From Haloplanus sp. HW8-1 (lineage in GTDB: Archaea > Halobacteriota > Halobacteria > Halobacteriales > Haloferacaceae): 64,000 nt of DNA. Position numbers and translations under genes: made by a program. Below are positions 26,687-34,380 of this stretch, one piece after another. Under the pieces are notes generated by a model. That model saw only the letters and a list, made by a program, of their open reading frames with translations. It did not search any database and was not told the DNA's origin. The stretch covers positions 1,488,001 to 1,552,000 of the forward strand of contig NZ_CP098518.1 in the NCBI RefSeq assembly GCF_023703795.1. Direction: 5' to 3'. The first letter of the stretch is position 1. The number at the start of each line of letters is the position of its first letter.

Positions 26687-26956
26687 CTAGTCGGTCCGCA
26701 GTCCGTAGTAGCCCGGATCGTCGTCCGTCGGCGGTTCGCCGATCACCAGGTCGTCCGCGTTGATCATCACCCACGGCACCGCCCAGTCGACGAGGACGGC
26801 CTCGGTGCCTTCGTCCACGTCGGCGTCGGGATCGAGCCCCTGTAGCAGACGCGCGATTTCCTGGATCGTGTACATCTGTTCCGGCTCCAGCAACTCCTCG
26901 GGCGTGTAGAACTCGCAGGGATAGACCCCGTCGAACGCGTCTTTCGGCCGTGGCAT
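26687..26956 (-). CDS. Small acidic protein, unknown function (DUF5827-like by memory)
   Basis: This 89-residue acidic protein starts MPRPKDAFDGVYPCEFYTPEELLEP (quoted in part). It has one Cys and a WAVPWVMINADDLV core, and no membrane segment. The pattern resembles a small haloarchaeal family I recall as DUF5827, but this is unverified. The stop abuts the stop of the opposite metallo-hydrolase gene. Function is unknown. Confidence 0.72.
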   Translation of the reverse strand: MPRPKDAFDGVYPCEFYTPEELLEPEQMYTIQEIARLLQGLDPDADVDEGTEAVLVDWAVPWVMINADDLVIGEPPTDDDPGYYGLRTD

Positions 26957-27015
26957 GGGTAACGGTAGACGGCCATCCCCGTAAACAATACCGGCCGCAG
27001 ATGCCCGATCGGCCG

Positions 27016-27609
27016 CTACTCGAAGAACCGGCCACGGTAGAACGTCGCCAGTTCCATGTCGAAGTCGTCCAGACGAAGGATGTCAGTCTCGGAGAGGTCG
27101 TCGTACTCGGCGACGTACGCCCTGGCGTCGGCCTCCGCAGCGAACGGAAGCGGGTTGCGCTGCATGGGGTCGTTCACGCGGTCGGCGTTCGTCTCCCTGA
27201 CGAACCACGCCGTCGTCGCGTCGATCAACTCCGTGGTCGTGTGATCGTGCGCCCAGACCCCCGCGAACGTCGCCCCGTCGTGAGCCGCCTCGAAGTTGCC
27301 GGGGTCGACGTGGTACGCACCCATACACCCCGACGAGCAAAAGAAGACGCGGTCGCCCGCCTCGACGGTCGACTGGGCGTTGTAGTCGGGAAACTTTCCC
27401 GATATCATGTTACAGACGGCACACGAGGCATCCTCGGGGACGGGGGCGGGATCAGTCAGGGCAGCCGTGGCCGACGTCCCCGTCGGGGTGGTCGTCGGCG
27501 TCACAGTCTCCTCGTCGCCGCTCAGACAGCCAGCGAGGCCAGTCGTCAGCGTCCCCGTGACGGCGACGAGCCGGCGCCGCGTGAGTGGCGATGTCGATCC
27601 ATTCGTCAT
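27016..27609 (-). CDS. NosL-like copper-binding Tat lipoprotein
   Basis: This 197-residue precursor has a twin-arginine signal (TRRRLVAVTG) and a lipobox LAGC with Cys28, so it is probably exported folded and lipid-anchored. A Thr/Pro-rich linker precedes the NosL core: CAVCNMISGKFPDYNAQ and FCSSGCMGAYH, which supply Cys and Met ligands for Cu(I). NosL delivers copper to nitrous oxide reductase, but no nos genes are in the window, so it may serve another copper enzyme. The ATG at 27609 excludes 57 residues of unrelated sequence. Confidence 0.85.
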   Translation of the reverse strand: MTNGSTSPLTRRRLVAVTGTLTTGLAGCLSGDEETVTPTTTPTGTSATAALTDPAPVPEDASCAVCNMISGKFPDYNAQSTVEAGDRVFFCSSGCMGAYHVDPGNFEAAHDGATFAGVWAHDHTTTELIDATTAWFVRETNADRVNDPMQRNPLPFAAEADARAYVAEYDDLSETDILRLDDFDMELATFYRGRFFE

Positions 27610-27728
27610 ACCGGTCACTACGCAATCGTCCATCTTGTACGGTCTGGTCGGCACGTCGAAACGGTCGGTCGCGGCGTCGTCACTGGCCGTGTGGGCACCA
27701 AAGAATGGCGGATCGACCGAGTCGTCGC

Positions 27729-28328
27729 TTACTCGAACAGCTCGACGGCCTGCTCGTAGCGCGCGCTCGGCTCCTCCCAATCGACGACCTCGAAGAAGTT
27801 GTCGACGAAGTCGCCGCGGGCCGGACCGTAGTCGTGGTAGTAGGAGTGCTCCCAGACGTCGAGCGCGAGGATGGGGTGAGAGCCCCAGAGCGCGCCCTCG
27901 TCGTGGTTGTCGACCACGACGTTGCGGAGCTGGTTCGAGAAGCTATCGTACACCAGCAGCGCCCAACCGCTCGCGTTGCCCGCGGCGGCCTCGAATTCGC
28001 CCTTCCAGGCCTCGTAGGAGCCGAAGTCCTCCGCGATCCGGTCGGCGAGGTCACCGCTCGGTTCGTCGCCACCCTCCGGCGACATGCTGTTCCAGAACAG
28101 GTCGTGGAGGATGTGACCGCTACCGTTGTGGGTCACGTTCCGGATCGCGCCCGGCGAGGAGCCGAAGTCGCCCGCCTCGCGGTTCTCCTCGAGCGTCTCC
28201 TCGGCGCTGTTCCAGCCGTTGACGTAGCCCTGATGGTGGGTGTCGTGATGCCACGTCAGCACCTGCTCGGAGATGTGCGGTTCCAGCGCGTCGTACTCGT
28301 ACGGAAGTGGGTCGAGTTCGTAGCTCAT
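27729..28328 (-). CDS. sod: Superoxide dismutase (Fe/Mn type)
   Basis: This 199-residue enzyme dismutates superoxide in the cytoplasm. The metal ligands sit in LTWHHDTHHQGYV (~26), NGSGHILHDLFW (~77), and LALDVWEHSYYHDYGPAR (~155-165). The start MSYELDPLPYEYDALEPHIS (quoted to 20 residues) is the haloarchaeal norm; an ATG five codons upstream is possible. The upstream 140 bases separate it from the DJ-1 family gene on the same strand. Confidence 0.97.
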   Translation of the reverse strand: MSYELDPLPYEYDALEPHISEQVLTWHHDTHHQGYVNGWNSAEETLEENREAGDFGSSPGAIRNVTHNGSGHILHDLFWNSMSPEGGDEPSGDLADRIAEDFGSYEAWKGEFEAAAGNASGWALLVYDSFSNQLRNVVVDNHDEGALWGSHPILALDVWEHSYYHDYGPARGDFVDNFFEVVDWEEPSARYEQAVELFE

Positions 28329-28469
28329 GGGTGTAGCCTCCATACTGAGGGTCGGCCGGGATGCTGTTAAGCTTTGAGGAAGCGTACGCTAACACGCCAC
28401 ACGGTGCGTACGCGGGTGGCTCGGCGCTCGGGGTGGTCCCGCCGGGCGGTCGACAGCGCGGTCACGTGC

Positions 28470-29108
28470 CTACCGAACGACGACGTCGCCCCGGCGGTCG
28501 TACTCCAGCACGTCGGCCACGCTCGCGGCCGTCTCCGCGTCCGCGAACCGCTCGATCAGGTGGAGCGCCAGATCCAGCCCCGAGGTGATCCCGCCGGCGG
28601 TCACCACGTCGCCGTCGTCGACGACGCGGGCGTCGACCACCGTCGCGTCCGTCGCCCGCAGGTCGTCGAGCGCCCCGCGGTGGGTGACCGCGGGGCGACC
28701 GTCGAGGAGTCCGGCGCGAGCGAGGAGCATCCCTCCGGTACACACGGCGGCGAGCGTCGTCCCGGCGTCGTGGACGCGAGCCAGCGCGTCGTGGACGACG
28801 CCACGTTCGGCCTCGGCCCACGCCCCCTCTGATCGACGGTCGTTCCACCCGCCCCCGGGGACGACGAGGAGGTCCGGCGGCTCGTCGATCCGGAGAATCC
28901 CGTCGGGGGCGATCCGGAGACCGTGGGCCGCCGTCACGCGTCCGGTCCCACGCTCCTCGAGCGTGACGAGCGAGGTTTCCAGGGGAGCCCCCTCGTCGGC
29001 GGCCATCTCGAAGGCCTCGAACGGGCCGACCGCGTCCAGTTCGTCGACCCCGTCGTAGACGAGTATCGCGATGGTCGTCACGTCCGGACCGAGGACCCGA
29101 GCGACCAT
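28470..29108 (-). CDS. DJ-1/PfpI family protein
   Basis: This 212-residue protein has the flavodoxin-like class I glutaminase-related fold. The nucleophile is Cys123 in LAAVCTGGMLLARAG, with LLVVPGGGWNDRR and the acidic VYDGVDELDAVGPFE upstream. This group includes isonitrile hydratase-like and GATase1-like regulators, so the activity is uncertain. The ATG at 29108 is close to the divergent HD-domain gene, leaving ~52 bases for both promoters. Confidence 0.88.
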   Translation of the reverse strand: MVARVLGPDVTTIAILVYDGVDELDAVGPFEAFEMAADEGAPLETSLVTLEERGTGRVTAAHGLRIAPDGILRIDEPPDLLVVPGGGWNDRRSEGAWAEAERGVVHDALARVHDAGTTLAAVCTGGMLLARAGLLDGRPAVTHRGALDDLRATDATVVDARVVDDGDVVTAGGITSGLDLALHLIERFADAETAASVADVLEYDRRGDVVVR

Positions 29109-29160
29109 AGACCTACGCCCCGGCCCGGAGTATATGTCCGCGGCCGCCGAAGACGACGCC

Positions 29161-30384
29161 ATGGCGACGATCAAGGACAGCGTCCACGACCACATCGAGG
29201 TGACGGGCGTCGCCGAGGCGCTCTTGGACACGCCGGCGATGCAGCGGCTCCGTCGGATCCGCCAGCTCGGGACCGTCTCGCTGGTCTACCCGTCCGCCAA
29301 CCACACGCGGTTCGAACACAGTCTCGGGGTCTATCACCTCGCCTCGGAGGCGCTCGACCACCTCGGCGTCGCGGGGCAGACGGCCGAACGGATCCGCGCC
29401 GCCGCCCTCCTGCACGACGTGGGGCACCCACCGTTCAGCCACAACGTCGAACGTCTGCTCTACCGGTACACGGGAAAGTACCACGACGACGTGACCGACC
29501 TCATCGCGAGCGGACAAGTGGGCGCGGTTCTCCGGGAGCACGACCTCGATCCGGCGGCCGTCGCGGCCCTCGTGGCCGGCGAGGGCCGATACGGCCAACT
29601 CGTCTCCGGCGAACTGGACGTGGATCGGATGGATTACCTGGTTCGCGACGCCCACCACACTGGCGTGCCGTACGGAACCATCGACCACGGTCGGCTGATC
29701 CGGGAACTCGCCTTTCGGGACGGCGAACTCGTCATCGGCGAGGGAAACGTCCAGACCGCCGAGAGCCTCCTACTCGCCCGGGCGCTGATGAACCCGACGG
29801 TCTACCAACACCACGTCGCGCGCATCGGCAAGGCGATGCTCCGGCGGGCGACCGAGCGACTCGTCGAGGACGCCGACTACGACCCCGGGACCGTGCGTCG
29901 CTGGGACGACGCCGACCTGTTGGTCGCGCTCCGGCGGACGGACGCCACCGCCGACCTGGCGGACCGTCTCTCGACGCGTGACCTCTACAAGCGGGCAGTG
30001 TGGGCCGAACTCGACGACGTCCCCGACTCGTTGCGCGAGGCAGACCACGAGCGAATCGGAGACCTCGAACGCGAGGTGGCGGCGGGAGCCGACCTGGATC
30101 CAGGATCGGTGATCGTCGACGTGCCGCCGCCGCCGGAGATTCGCGAGTCGTCGTCACGGGTCGTCGTCAACGGCGAGATCCGTCGGCTGGACCGGCAGTC
30201 ACCGCTGGTGTCCGCGCTCCGGACCGCCGGTCGCAACCAGTGGCGCCTCGGGGTCTACGCCCCGGCCGAGGCCGTCGACCGCGTAGGTCGGACGGCCGCC
30301 CGGACGCTCGGACTCGACGTCGACGGCGCACTCGTCTCGGAAGTCCGCCGTGGTCTCGACGCGACGCTCGACGAGTTCGGGTAG
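29161..30384 (+). CDS. HD-domain phosphohydrolase (SAMHD1/dGTPase-like)
   Basis: This 407-residue protein has the HD superfamily metal set: RFEHSLGVYHLA (~43), ALLHDVGHPPFSHN (~80) and VDRMDYLVRDAHHTG (~155). MATIKDSVHDHIEVTGVAEA (20 residues quoted) is the typical start, placing it at 29161; an ATG at 29134 is an alternative. These enzymes hydrolyse dNTPs or related nucleotides. A C-terminal beta-rich domain of ~100 residues may be regulatory. The downstream amidohydrolase follows 31 bases later on the same strand. Confidence 0.89.
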   Translation: MATIKDSVHDHIEVTGVAEALLDTPAMQRLRRIRQLGTVSLVYPSANHTRFEHSLGVYHLASEALDHLGVAGQTAERIRAAALLHDVGHPPFSHNVERLLYRYTGKYHDDVTDLIASGQVGAVLREHDLDPAAVAALVAGEGRYGQLVSGELDVDRMDYLVRDAHHTGVPYGTIDHGRLIRELAFRDGELVIGEGNVQTAESLLLARALMNPTVYQHHVARIGKAMLRRATERLVEDADYDPGTVRRWDDADLLVALRRTDATADLADRLSTRDLYKRAVWAELDDVPDSLREADHERIGDLEREVAAGADLDPGSVIVDVPPPPEIRESSSRVVVNGEIRRLDRQSPLVSALRTAGRNQWRLGVYAPAEAVDRVGRTAARTLGLDVDGALVSEVRRGLDATLDEFG

Positions 30385-30415
30385 TTTCAAGACCCGCGCA
30401 CGCCCCACTGGACGT

Positions 30416-31429
30416 ATGCAAATCGAGGGTATCGTCCTCCGGGGTCGCGGGTTCGACCCGGTCGAGGGCCGGGTCGTCGTCGAGGACGGCGAGATCGTCG
30501 CCGTCGAGGAGACGACCACCGACAGCGACGACATCGTCTGTCCGGCGTTCGTCAACGCCCACACGCACCTCGGCGACTCCATCGCCAAGGAGGCCGGTAG
30601 CGGCCTCTCGCTCGACGAACTCGTGGCGCCCCCGGACGGCCTCAAACACCGCCTCCTCCGGGCGGCCACCGACGCCGAAAAGATCACCGCCATGCGTCGG
30701 TCGCTCCGCTTCATGCAGCGGTCCGGCACGACCGCGACCGTCGAGTTCCGGGAAGGTGGCGCCGACGGCGTCCGGGCCATCCGGCGCGCGCTCGACGGCC
30801 TCGACGTCGACGCGGTCGTCCTCGGTCGCGAGACGGTGGCGGCGATGCACGAGTCCGACGGCTTCGGCGCAAGCGGCGCCCGCGACGCCGACTTCACGAG
30901 CGAACGCGCCGCGACCCGCGAGGCCGGCAAACCGTTCGGCATCCACGCCGGCGAGCGAGATCCGACCGACCTCACCCCGGCGCTCGACCTCGATCCCACC
31001 TTCCTCGTTCACGTCGTCCACCCCGAACCGGACCACCTCGACCGGATCGAACGCGAGGGCGTCCCCGTGGTCGTCTGCCCGCGGTCGAACCTCGTCACCG
31101 GCGTGGGAACCCCGCCCATCGCCGACCTGCTCGACCGGACGAGCGTCGCGCTGGGGACGGACAACGTCATGCTCAACAGCCCCTCGATGTTTCGCGAGAT
31201 GGAGTTCGCCGCGAAGGTCGGCGGCGTCGACGCCCGCGACGTCCTGCGGATGGCGACGGTCGCCGGCGCCGACCTCGTCGGCCTCGACTGCGGGGTGATC
31301 GAACCCGGCCGCCCGGCGAAACTGCTCGTCCTCGACGGCGACTCCGACAACCTCGCCGGCGTCCGCGACCCCGTCCGAGCGGTCGTCCGTCGGGCAGGGG
31401 TCGACGACGTCCAGCGGGTCGTCCTGTAG
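30416..31429 (+). CDS. Amidohydrolase family protein (deaminase-like)
   Basis: This 337-residue TIM-barrel metal hydrolase has the metal motif FVNAHTHLGDS (~45), a His in PFGIHAGERDPT (~182), VHVVHPEPD (~203) and the Asp in LGTDNVMLN (~245). The pattern is that of the chlorohydrolase/guanine-cytosine deaminase branch. Substrate is not identifiable. It converges with the DUF1028 gene with only seven bases between the stops and may belong to the same catabolic island. Confidence 0.84.
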   Translation: MQIEGIVLRGRGFDPVEGRVVVEDGEIVAVEETTTDSDDIVCPAFVNAHTHLGDSIAKEAGSGLSLDELVAPPDGLKHRLLRAATDAEKITAMRRSLRFMQRSGTTATVEFREGGADGVRAIRRALDGLDVDAVVLGRETVAAMHESDGFGASGARDADFTSERAATREAGKPFGIHAGERDPTDLTPALDLDPTFLVHVVHPEPDHLDRIEREGVPVVVCPRSNLVTGVGTPPIADLLDRTSVALGTDNVMLNSPSMFREMEFAAKVGGVDARDVLRMATVAGADLVGLDCGVIEPGRPAKLLVLDGDSDNLAGVRDPVRAVVRRAGVDDVQRVVL

Positions 31430-31436
31430 TCGCCGC

Positions 31437-32099
31437 TCAGTCGGGGGTGCGCCGCAACACCGCTTCGGGGAACTCAGCCTGCCACTCCTCGTTGTCGGCC
31501 GCCGCGACCTCGTAGATCCGTTCGAGTTCCGACACCGGGTCCTCGTGATCGTCGACCCTGAGGTCGTTCTGCAGGGCCGGCGTGTCGGGGTGGTAGACCT
31601 TGAGCGCCGCGCTCTGGGCGGTCTCGGCGCGCTTGTCGCCGCCGGCCTCCTCCCCGGCGCGGAGCGCCGAGAGCAACTGCTCGGCGAGGGACACCTCGGA
31701 ATCGGCCGCCTCGAACGCCGTCGCGACGGCGTCGACGACCCGCTCGCCGACCAACATGTTGCCCGCGACGGTGAAGTCGTCACGTTCGAGGGCGCCGTAC
31801 CAATCGACGCAGTCGTCGCCGGAGAACGCGACCGTGTTCCCCCAGCGGTCGACGCCGTGGACCTGTCGCACCGCGGCGTCGTCGTCCTTGTCCAGCAGGG
31901 TCTCGACCGCGTCGTCGACGCTCGCACCCTCGTCCATGAGGCGGGTCGCCTTCACGCCCAGCGGGACGCTGACGAGCGACTGCGTGCTCACGACGCCGTT
32001 CGTCGAGAGGAAGGGGGCCAGCGAGCCGACGGCCGGGGCCTTGGTCGCGATCGCGACGCCGTGGACGCCGTTCCGTGTCGCACAGATCGAGTACGTCAT
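31437..32099 (-). CDS. DUF1028 family protein (Ntn-hydrolase-like)
   Basis: This 220-residue protein starts MTYSICATRNGVHGVAIATK and contains VSTQSLVSVPLGVKATRLM, the hallmark of the DUF1028 family, which has an Ntn-hydrolase-like fold. Elsewhere, DUF1028 genes sit beside amidase, peptidase or transporter genes for amide catabolism. Here it is the last gene of the symporter operon, three bases after the small membrane protein stop. The catalytic residue is not established. Confidence 0.85.
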   Translation of the reverse strand: MTYSICATRNGVHGVAIATKAPAVGSLAPFLSTNGVVSTQSLVSVPLGVKATRLMDEGASVDDAVETLLDKDDDAAVRQVHGVDRWGNTVAFSGDDCVDWYGALERDDFTVAGNMLVGERVVDAVATAFEAADSEVSLAEQLLSALRAGEEAGGDKRAETAQSAALKVYHPDTPALQNDLRVDDHEDPVSELERIYEVAAADNEEWQAEFPEAVLRRTPD

Positions 32100-32102
32100 C
32101 GG

Positions 32103-32252
32103 TTACCAGATCTCCTTGGCTCTGAACTCGCGGATCGTGTACGCGATGATGATGATGCTCACGACGACGGCCCCGGCGATGCCGAGGCCGACGACGGCGA
32201 CGAAGAACTGCTGGCTCACCGTCAGCGGGAGGGGGAGCGGGAGCACGCTCAC
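32103..32252 (-). CDS. Small single-pass membrane protein of the symporter operon
   Basis: This 49-residue peptide starts with GTG overlapping the symporter stop (GTGA). After a short Pro/Leu-rich start it has one hydrophobic helix (FFVAVVGLGIAGAVVVSIII) and a basic tail YTIREFRAKEIW. It is too short for routine ORF calling, but the overlap, clean TAA stop and position support it. Similar short membrane peptides next to haloarchaeal sodium:solute symporters suggest an accessory subunit; function is inferred. Confidence 0.7.
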   Translation of the reverse strand: MSVLPLPLPLTVSQQFFVAVVGLGIAGAVVVSIIIIAYTIREFRAKEIW

Positions 32253-33062
32253 TCACCCCCCTCGGGCGCCGAGCGCCCGGCCCGCTGGAGCTTTCGCCAG
32301 TCGAACTCGCTCGGCCAGACGACCGTGCTGCCGGCGGTGATGAGAAACGACAGCCACCCGCTGGCGATGATCCCCTGGAGGTTGCCGACGGTGAAGTACA
32401 CCGCGTAGCCGCCGACGATGGCGACGAGTGCGGCGACGAACGCGCCGGTCGGGTTCGTCTTCTCCGACCAGAGGCCGAGCACGATCGGGAAGATGAACGC
32501 CGCGTTGATCACGCCGAGGAAGATCAGCATCTGGAGCATCGTCAGGATCCGCGGCAGACTCAACAGGAGGCCGAGGACCCCGACGACGACGGTGAGGTAC
32601 TTGCCGTACTGCAGGCTCTCGTCGTCGGTGACGCCCTCCTTGACGCGGGGGAGGAGGTCGTGCATCAGGAGCGTGGCGAGCGCGTTGATGCTCGCCGCCG
32701 TCGTCGAGGCGAGCGCGCTCCAGACGGCGACCAGGAACAGCCAGCCGGCGAACTGGCCGCCGTACACCTGCGCGACCAGCGGAGCGACCTGGTTGATCTG
32801 CTCCGGTTCCCGCCCGAAGGCGAGCGCGACGAACGCGAGGCTCGCGACGGCCAGGGGGACCAGCGCCCACCCGATGCCGCTCAGCATGAACATCTTGAGG
32901 ACGTCCTCCTGGCGGATCGCGTACGCGCGCTGCCAGAAGGTGTTGTCCATGAACACCTCGCCGATGCCGAAGAAGGCGCCGCCGAACATGAACAGGAGCG
33001 CCGCCTGGTTGGTGAGGTTCAGGCTCGACGGGGCGTTTTCGAGCATGCCGTTCTGACATCCT

Positions 33063-33103
33063 CCCACGACTGAAGTCGTGGGGTTCCACGGTCACAGACC
33101 GTG
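33063..33103 (-). repeat. Two adjacent hairpins at the right end of the element
   Basis: 33063-33082 is an 8-bp stem with a TGAA loop. 33087-33103 is CACGGTC-ACA-GACCGTG, a perfect 7-bp stem with a 3-base loop. A third possible stem, CCCCAC/GTGGGG, lies at 33121-33144. A hairpin series at this end resembles the RNA-forming 3' ends of TnpB-type elements. Confidence 0.8.
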
Positions 33104-33287
33104 CCCACGACGGAGAGGTTCCCCACTCGCGTCGTTCGGTGGGGTTGTGGGCCGTGCCAGTCCGGCCCCCGACTCGGATAGCGGGCTTCATCTACCGCCG
33201 CGCTGGCGTGCATATCCTTACCCGAGACTCGGTAGCACAACCGACGATACGAACCGTGGTAGTTGTTTCGGCTGTTGTCGGATTCAT

Positions 33288-33307
33288 CCCACGGCTGAAG
33301 CCGTGGG
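33288..33307 (-). repeat. Left-end palindrome of the element
   Basis: CCCACGGC-TGAA-GCCGTGGG is a perfect 8-bp stem with the same loop as the opposite-end palindrome, differing from it by one base pair in the stem. On the minus strand it lies 18 bases inside the element from the TTTAC target. Confidence 0.85.
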
Positions 33308-33955
33308 CTTTCTCCTTGAACCGCTGTAAACCGGCGTGAAGCCCACCTGGAAGTAGACGAGCGGCGGGACCACGATGGCCACGACCAGGATCAACAGCAC
33401 CTGGAAGTAGGCGACGCCGGCGACGCTTCGGAAGCCGCCGAAATACGAGTAGGTGATCACGACGGCGAAGGTGAGGACGACCGAGACCATGTACGGAATC
33501 TCGAAGATCTGTTCGAGGAGGACGCCCCCACCGATGCCCTGTGTCACGATGAGTCCGAGGACGTAGACGATCAACAGGGCGATGAACAGGTAGTAGTTCT
33601 TGCCGTCGTAGCGGGTCCCGTAGTAGTCCCCGACCGACTTGCCGTGGGGGATCACCTGGTGGATGCGCTTCGAGAGGAAGCCGAACAGGACCACCCCGCT
33701 GCCGCCGATGAGCGCGTAACCCAGGGCGCCCGTGATCCCGAAGTTGTACGCGCTCTCCGGGGCCGCGAGCATCGTGTTCCCCGTGATCCAGAACGCGAGC
33801 AGCGACGTCATTCCGAAGGCGACGCCCAACTTGCCGCTGCCGACGATGTACTCGTCGGCGCCCTCCACGCGACGTGAGAAGTACCAGCCGGCACCGATGA
33901 ACACCAGCCCCAAGACGAGGACGATGCCGACGTTGATCCAGGGTAGTGCCATGAG

Positions 33956-34132
33956 TCAGTTCGAGGTGGATTGGTCGTCCGCGAGGCCGGTATCCCCGGT
34001 GCTTTCGTCCTCGATACTCGGCGGATGTCTCGTGCCGTAGACGCCGAAGTACGGCGCGACCAGCAACCCAGTCAACACCAGCAACAGCCCGATCGCGAGG
34101 TAGACCCAGGTCATGGTCGATACCAGTGCCAT
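33956..34132 (-). CDS. Small membrane protein, first gene of the symporter operon
   Basis: This 58-residue protein starts MALVSTMTWVYLAIGLLLVL with one hydrophobic helix (~9-28) followed by APYFGVYGTRHPP and an acidic tail. The stop lies three bases before the symporter ATG. An internal ATG at 34114 is an alternative start. Its strict placement before the transporter, mirrored by the small peptide after it, suggests an assembly or accessory subunit. Confidence 0.78.
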   Translation of the reverse strand: MALVSTMTWVYLAIGLLLVLTGLLVAPYFGVYGTRHPPSIEDESTGDTGLADDQSTSN

Positions 34133-34158
34133 AGTACAGGACCTCGTGGCGTGTCTCG

Positions 34159-34172
34159 ACGTATATAGCTTA
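34159..34172 (-). promoter_or_regulatory. TATA promoter of the symporter operon
   Basis: Read on the minus strand, AGCTATATAC lies ~33 bases upstream of the ATG at 34132, giving a transcript with almost no leader. The adjoining region up to 34380 has no gene and is strikingly AT-rich (long A/T runs near 34225-34270), unlike the rest of the window. It may be an acquired segment or a curved regulatory region. Confidence 0.55.
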
Positions 34173-34380
34173 TTAATGTTTGATATGAAAAACGACGGGT
34201 AGAGCAACTAAATCCCAGATATACTTGTATTTCAAAAATTATTTTTCTCTTAGAGTTATATAGAAAACTACGCTGGAGTTAGAAAAATGAAACGCAAATG
34301 ACGGCCAGTCGGAATTCGAGTCGATAAATGACAATACGGAAATTTCGTTTTACATAATCCGGAACAGCGATCCGGCGCCC

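Larger units (their letters stand above)
33053..33325 (-). mobile_element. Non-autonomous IS200/IS605-like element (palindrome-ended, PATE/MITE type)
   Basis: This 273-bp element has no credible gene but bears subterminal imperfect-identity palindromes at both ends, CCCACGGC-TGAA-GCCGTGGG and CCCACGAC-TGAA-GTCGTGGG. Such hairpins are the ends recognised by IS200/IS605 TnpA in haloarchaeal elements. On the minus strand it follows TTTAC and ends in GGATGTCAG, with no target duplication, as expected for peel-and-paste single-strand transposition. Boundaries are inferred from restored continuity of the symporter frame and may be off by one or two bases. Confidence 0.82.
32249..33952 (-). pseudogene. 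Sodium:solute symporter gene split by a 273-bp insertion
   Basis: The N-terminal half (33952-33326) encodes 209 residues beginning MALPWINVGIVLVLGLVFIG with the SSS signature GKLGVAFGMTSLLAFWITGN. The C-terminal half (33052-32249) encodes 267 residues continuing NGMLENAPSSLNLTNQ. The two are in the same frame, and joining them gives a 476-residue transporter of normal length. The insertion brings an in-frame TGA at 33286-33284. A truncated C-terminal protein could still start at the ATG at 33046. The substrate is unknown; the setting suggests an organic acid, amino acid or amide compound. Confidence 0.88.

Noticed and set aside
33019-33240. 73-codon frame covering part of the IS200/IS605-like element
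   Set aside because: It spans the element edge into the symporter gene and shows no TnpA or TnpB motif, so I treat the element as non-coding.
33326-33330. Target-site duplication for the 273-bp element
   Set aside because: No direct repeat flanks the element; single-strand IS200/IS605 transposition does not produce one, so its absence is not evidence against mobility.
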